DNA from: Rosa chinensis
Lineage: Eukaryota > Streptophyta > Magnoliopsida > Rosales > Rosaceae
Assembly (NCBI RefSeq): GCF_002994745.2
Contig: NC_037089.1
Location: 83,042,347-83,106,346, forward strand
DNA: 64,000 nucleotides
Direction of reading: 5' to 3'
Both the position numbers and the translations under genes were made by a program. Under the pieces are notes generated by a model that was given only the letters and a program-made list of their open reading frames with translations, made no database searches and was not told the DNA's origin. Of the stretch, positions 59,856 through 64,000 are shown piece by piece (the stretch's first letter is position 1; each line of letters begins with the position of its first letter).

Positions 59856-60739
59856 TAGAGAAGAGAGACAGAGAGAAGATCTCATTTCTTGATAAAGTAA
59901 GAGTCTAGCGATGCATATCTTTCTCAATACACACAAATCCTATCAAGGTACAGAAATGGGGTGGGATATGTAGTCCAAATTTATCCTTATGGATACACAA
60001 ATCAGGATCATTTATTAAAATATGAAAATACAGACTCTAAACAAACAATTGAAAGGAAAACTCTCCAAAAAAAAAAAAATTGAAAGGAAACCCACATTCT
60101 CAATCATGAATAAGCCCAAAATATACCCCTGAAAAGATATAGACAAATTACATCTTACTAGATAATACAAAAGTTCTCCTAGTAATCCTAATAAAAACCA
60201 CAAGCTCAATTGACATAAAAACTGCTTTTACACATTGTCTTTGTATTCTCATGTTTTTCTGAAACCTGAGCACAATTTTCACTATGGAATCAATATGCCT
60301 ATACTCCAACTCTTCATATAGCAAAGAACCTCCTACTATAAACAAAACGATTACGGAAAACACCACAAAACATGCATGAGAAGAAAAATCCAACAAATTC
60401 AGAGAGCTACGAAGCTCCACTACAAAGTCGCTTTAATATGACGAGACTAAACCCAATCGTTACGAAAATAATCGAGTCCCTAATCACAAATTCCTCGTAA
60501 CAAAATAAAAAAAGAAAGCACCCGAATCAGTACCAAGGCATAAATTATTGTCTACATGCAAAGCAAAGAGTAGCAAACCTATAAAGCTCTTCAAAACTGA
60601 GCCCGCTAGCATTGTGATTATAGATTTCTCTGATGGCATGCTCCAGGATCGTCCAAGTCTTCTCTGCGTATTTCGGATCAACCACGACCCGATGCTTAAA
60701 CGCCTCAATTTGGAAGTTCCTCTTCTTCTGAGCACTCAT
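57141..60739 (-). CDS. CUL3: Cullin-3 (CUL3A/B)
   Basis: Scaffold of CUL3-BTB ubiquitin ligases; it binds BTB adaptors through its N-terminus and RBX1 through its C-terminus. Two exons, 60579-60739 and 57141-59181, join in phase through a 1397-bp intron at YR|NAYNMV, the layout of plant CUL3 genes, and give 733 residues. The N-terminal helices (EELYRNAYNMVLHKFGEKLY) carry the adaptor surface. The cullin homology region includes YYKQHLAKRLLSGKTVSDDA. The winged-helix end has the neddylation site in RIMKSRRVLDHNN and the terminal KLYRYLA. All hallmarks are intact. The intron has a (TG)n(AG)n run at about 59806-59865. Confidence 0.96.
59806..59866. repeat. (TG)n(AG)n microsatellite in the CUL3 intron
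   Basis: About 17 TG units followed by AG units. Confidence 0.95.
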
Positions 60740-61420
60740 CTCGTCGAGCTTCGCCTACTGCAAAACCCTAAATCCAACTTCAAGAGCAGCTTCCGAGGAC
60801 TTCAATTCGAAAGCCCTAAAAATCGCGAAAGAGTATTGGATGGGGTTGGTGGAGTTGGTGAGATGAGGTTGGAGCGTGAGGGAGGGAGAAGCTAGGGTTT
60901 GAGATTGGGAGCGGAGAAGTGAATTAGATGAAAAGGGAGGGACAAATTGGGGATGATGGTGATGGATTAGGAAGACCATTGAGCGCTTGCTATTTCTATT
61001 TTTATCCAAACACCGTACGCCTCCACGTCGAAAATAAAATCATCGATAATCAATAATAGATTTATATTCGTTCTAGTGTTGTGGAAAGATATACATTTTT
61101 TTTTTGTTTTTTTATCTTATGAATTACCACGGAGAGTTCATCTTGACTCGTTCTGTGTATTTTGAGAGTGACAAAATCTCAAACATTATTGTCAAAGTAG
61201 GAATGCTAACAATTTTTTCTTTCTCTATTCATTGCATGTCATGTGTATTTCAATATCTAAAAAATTCAAACAATTAATACAATTAAAAGGTAAGTTTTCA
61301 CTTCCCCTCTTTACCCTTATTTAATTTCACATGCATTTAATTAAGTAATTAATTTTAGTTTCTCAACATTTTTTTTTCTTTTGTGAATCCTTTTTATTTG
61401 CAATTTATATCATTCTTGTG
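60740..61420. promoter_or_regulatory. CUL3 upstream region
   Basis: 5' UTR and promoter of CUL3. No specific elements assigned. Confidence 0.4.
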
Positions 61421-61421
61421 G

Positions 61422-61612
61422 GCTTACGTACGTATTTACATAAGAAATACGTACATGATGTAAATACATATATATATATTTAAGAACATATTTACATATT
61501 GACGTACGTATTTACATAAGAAATACATATATATTTAAGAACAGATTTACATATTTACGTACGTATTTACATAAGAAATACATACATATATATATTTAAG
61601 AACATACTTCAA
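61422..61612. repeat. Three tandem copies of a roughly 65-70-bp AT-rich unit
   Basis: Each unit reads ACGTACGTATTTACATAAGA followed by AATACATA and TATATTTAAGAACA. Confidence 0.85.
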
Positions 61613-61647
61613 CTTTTTTTCCAAAAAAAAAAAAGAATTGAAATAAA

Positions 61648-61825
61648 AAAAATGGCCAAACGTTTGCTTTACTTATATACATATATCAAAGAGAATTTTT
61701 TATTAAAAAAAAAGGGAGAAAAAATTTATATAATAAAAAAATGGCCAAACGTTTGCTTTACTTATACACATATATCAAAGAGAATTTTTTATTAAAAAAA
61801 GGGAGAAAAAATGTATATAATCATC
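61648..61825. repeat. Tandem duplication of about 88 bp
   Basis: Two copies of a unit starting ATGGCCAAACGTTTGCTTTA and ending in GGGAGAAAAAAT, nearly identical. Confidence 0.9.
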
Positions 61826-62184
61826 TAATCTAACATGTGTTCTAATGAAAAGGAAAAAAAAAATATTTGCAGCTGCTATGTCAGTGAGCTTTACCATTTT
61901 TTTTTTTTGTGTTTGTTTTTTGTGGGTTTTATATAAAAAAAGATGTCAAAAAAAGACTCAGTATCATGGAACATGACCAAATAAATGAAAGAAAAATTTT
62001 TGTTGAAAAACTTAGGAAATATAAGAAATGAAAACGTTAGAAAAAATTAGAAAAACAAAAGAGTAAAGTGTTTTTTTTTCATATTAATAGAGAGCATTTA
62101 ATAAAGTCAAACATAAATAAGGGTAAAACATATAATGAAATTAGTTATTTTTTTAAGGTAGTTAATACATAGATTGTAATCATG

Positions 62185-62369
62185 CGAAAATGTTCACATG
62201 GTCAGTTGCTGACCAATAAAATAATGCTCAACCACCCTTGAATGTAAATCCAAGGGCAGAGAGAATTATTATTAAGTTGAGGTGTTTTTTTTTCCACCCT
62301 TGGATGTAAATCTAAGGGTTGTTGAGTATAAATTCTTTGGTCAGCAACTGACCAGGTGAACACCACTGT
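62185..62369. mobile_element. Small foldback MITE with 9-bp target duplication
   Basis: TTCACATGGTCAGTTGCTGA near the left end pairs with TCAGCAACTGACCAGGTGAA at the right, and inner arms also pair (CAACCACCCTTGAATGTAAA with TGTAAATCTAAGGGTTGTTG). GTAATCATG occurs on both flanks (62176-62184, 62370-62378), the duplication size of Mutator-like transposases. Confidence 0.75.
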
Positions 62370-62819
62370 GTAATCATGAATGAATTATGAATCCACATGA
62401 CACAAGATAAGTGGGGAAGATAGAAAGAGAATGGTTGGAGAAGAAGGGTGCTAACATTCCTCTAATTAAAATAAAGTGACGAGGTTTTAACTTTACGTAC
62501 CCTCCATTGTACGTGTGATGTTCCAGCTTTATGATATGATAATGCTCTTAATAAAGAAACCTCTTAGCACAGTCAAATAGGAGATTGGGAGCCCTAAATC
62601 AAACTATATAATTGTGGAGACCTATATTGATTTTCCATTGTACTTATTCGTCCTCTAAACTTACTAGATAAACATTTATGAGACTCTAATTAACCGGTGG
62701 GTTTGAGGCGAAGGCATATTTGGTCTGACCTTAGGTTTAACTATTAATCGTTACCTCCGTTAAAAACGTAATAATAAACATCATAACCGAAATATAATAA
62801 AAACTCAAGGGGCCGTGAC

Positions 62820-62936
62820 CACTTACTCAATTTTAGCCTAAAAATTGCCCACTTACTCCACCAAGAGTTTTTTTAACCTCATTTACCCAATCTACTAGTG
62901 TTTGATAGTATTGCCCTCATTTTAATTTAAAGGGGA
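62820..62936 (+). mobile_element. Terminal fragment of the MULE-like family at 8.4-10.5 kb
   Basis: Matches the reverse complement of 10446-10490 and then 9500-9567: AGCCTAAAAATTG, CCACTTACTCCAC, AACCTCATTTACCCAAT and GCCCTCATTTTAATT. It lacks the insertion at 9568-10442. It is cut off where the next foldback element begins. Confidence 0.7.
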
Positions 62937-62937
62937 A

Positions 62938-64000
62938 ATTACTGGTTACTCCCTGTACTTTTAGGGTGTCGACAGTTCACTCCCTACTATCCTAATTTCG
63001 ACAAGTTACTCCTCTGACTTTCAAATCTCACACAATTTGGTCCAAAATGACTATTTTGCCCCTCCCTTCCACTTTTTATTTTATTTTTTTTTTTTCTCTC
63101 CTCTCCCCTCCTTTCTTCTAAAATTCATAATTAATTCATACAAACTCCGATATTTACGTTCCATATATGTACGAGATCGTATCAATGAGCTCCACAACTT
63201 TTATGAAGAAAGTTTTTCCAAATTTTGTATGTATAAAAAGTCAATTTTCACGACCGCTCCAAATAACATTCGTTTCGAAAATCCACTTTCTTCTCAAATT
63301 CATAATTAATTCATACAAACTCTGATTTTTGCGTTCCATATATGCACAAGATTGTATCAACGAGCTCTACAACTTTCATGAAGAAATTTGTTCCAAATTT
63401 TGTATGTATAAAAAGTCATTTTCACTACCACCCCTAAATAACGTTCGTTTCGAAAATCTCCTTTCTTCTAAAATTCATAATTAATTCATACGAACTCCGA
63501 TATTTGTGTTCCATATATGTACGAGATCGTATCGATGATCTCTACAATTTTTATGAAGAAAGTTTTTCCAAATTTTGTATGTATAAAAAGTCAATTTTCA
63601 CGACCCCCCCTAAATAACGTTCGTTTCGAAAATAAAATCGATACGAAACCGAATTTCTCTTACAACTACTTATGAAATAGTCTCAATATTCATAATTCAA
63701 ATATTTGATATTTCTTGGGTTGTGTGTGTGTGTTATTTTGTGGTTGGGGGGGGGGAGGGGGTCGTGAAAATTGACTGTTTATACATACAAAATTTGGAAA
63801 AACTTCCTTCATAAAAGTTGTAGAGCTCATCGATACGATCTCGTACACATATGGAACGCAAAAATCGGAGTTTGTATGAATTAATTATGAATTTTAGAAG
63901 AAAAGAGGGGAGAGGAGAGGAGAGAAAAATAAAAAATAAAAAGAGGAAGTCAGGGGCAAAATAGTCATTTTGGACCAAATTGTGTGAGATTTGAAAGTCT
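62938..64000. mobile_element. Large foldback element with 176-bp tandem repeats; right end outside window
   Basis: The left arm starts around GAAATTACTGGTTACTCCC and includes ACTTTCAAATCTCACACAAT, whose reverse complement lies at the very end of the window. Inside the left arm are three tandem units of about 174-177 bp (starting near 63114, 63291 and 63465 with AATTCATAATTAATTCATAC). The right arm (63765-64000) contains one inverted unit before the window stops. The centre (about 63640-63760) has a G-run (63744-63760). No transposase. Confidence 0.8.

Noticed and set aside
63037..63309. 90-codon frame, with a similar one at 63733-63978 on the other strand
   Set aside because: These are the two inverted arms of one foldback element, not a gene pair.

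Overview
This 64 kb window is nuclear DNA from a flowering plant, most likely a eudicot. Genes have GT-AG introns, AT-rich intergenic DNA, TATA boxes and many small transposons. The gene set (DEG8, FEZ-like NAC, SUV3, NRP/SET, THADA, CUL3) is ordinary for eudicots. The expanded F-box families and transposon types would fit Rosaceae, but that is a weak inference.

Layout. 1-3818: 3' part of a thylakoid-lumen DEG8 protease (+). 4178-5023: single-exon RING-H2 E3 (-). 5.1-14.4 kb: gene-poor transposon-rich stretch with a SINE, a Harbinger/Tourist-like element (TTA duplications) carrying U-box/ARM gene fragments, a long hairpin MITE, and a MULE-like element carrying an alpha-tubulin fragment into which a second TTA-flanked element has inserted. 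14466-15827: FEZ-type NAC factor (+). 16713-19705: mitochondrial SUV3 RNA helicase (+). 20291-21736: broken F-box/LRR gene (-), abutting a 3'-truncated Copia element with one surviving LTR (to 26396). 26460-27086: hAT-type MITE. 27860-33284: 12-exon gene (-) for an ankyrin-CCCH-RRM-LOTUS-RING protein. 33.5-37.5 kb: gene-free, with a retroposon end and a dispersed duplication. 37534-42530: F-box/DUF295 pseudogene split by a very young non-autonomous Copia-type element with near-identical LTRs. 43087-45782: NAP1-related histone chaperone NRP (-). 46568-54597: THADA homologue (-). 55.54-56.22 kb: TATA box followed by five tandem RNA hairpins. 57141-60739: CUL3 (-). 61-64 kb: repeats, MITEs and the start of a large foldback element that runs off the window.

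Most notable is the array at 55.6-56.2 kb. Five hairpins on a 123-137 bp pitch have stems of about 25 bp, each with a single unpaired base at the same place on the 3' arm. The three best-paired stems show compensatory base-pair changes and G-U pairs. This looks like an RNA-level signal, such as a polycistronic miRNA-like locus, and no protein gene explains it. Second are the gene-capturing transposons at 6.7-10.5 kb, where a paralogous empty site at 62.8 kb allows one insertion to be read directly. Third is the ANK-CCCH-RRM-LOTUS-RING protein with an in-frame 45-bp minisatellite.

The genes show no operon-like joint function. Two are Cullin/F-box related: CUL3 is intact, while both F-box loci are broken. 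All exon boundaries were read by eye from splice signals, frame continuity and family similarity; none has been checked against transcripts.
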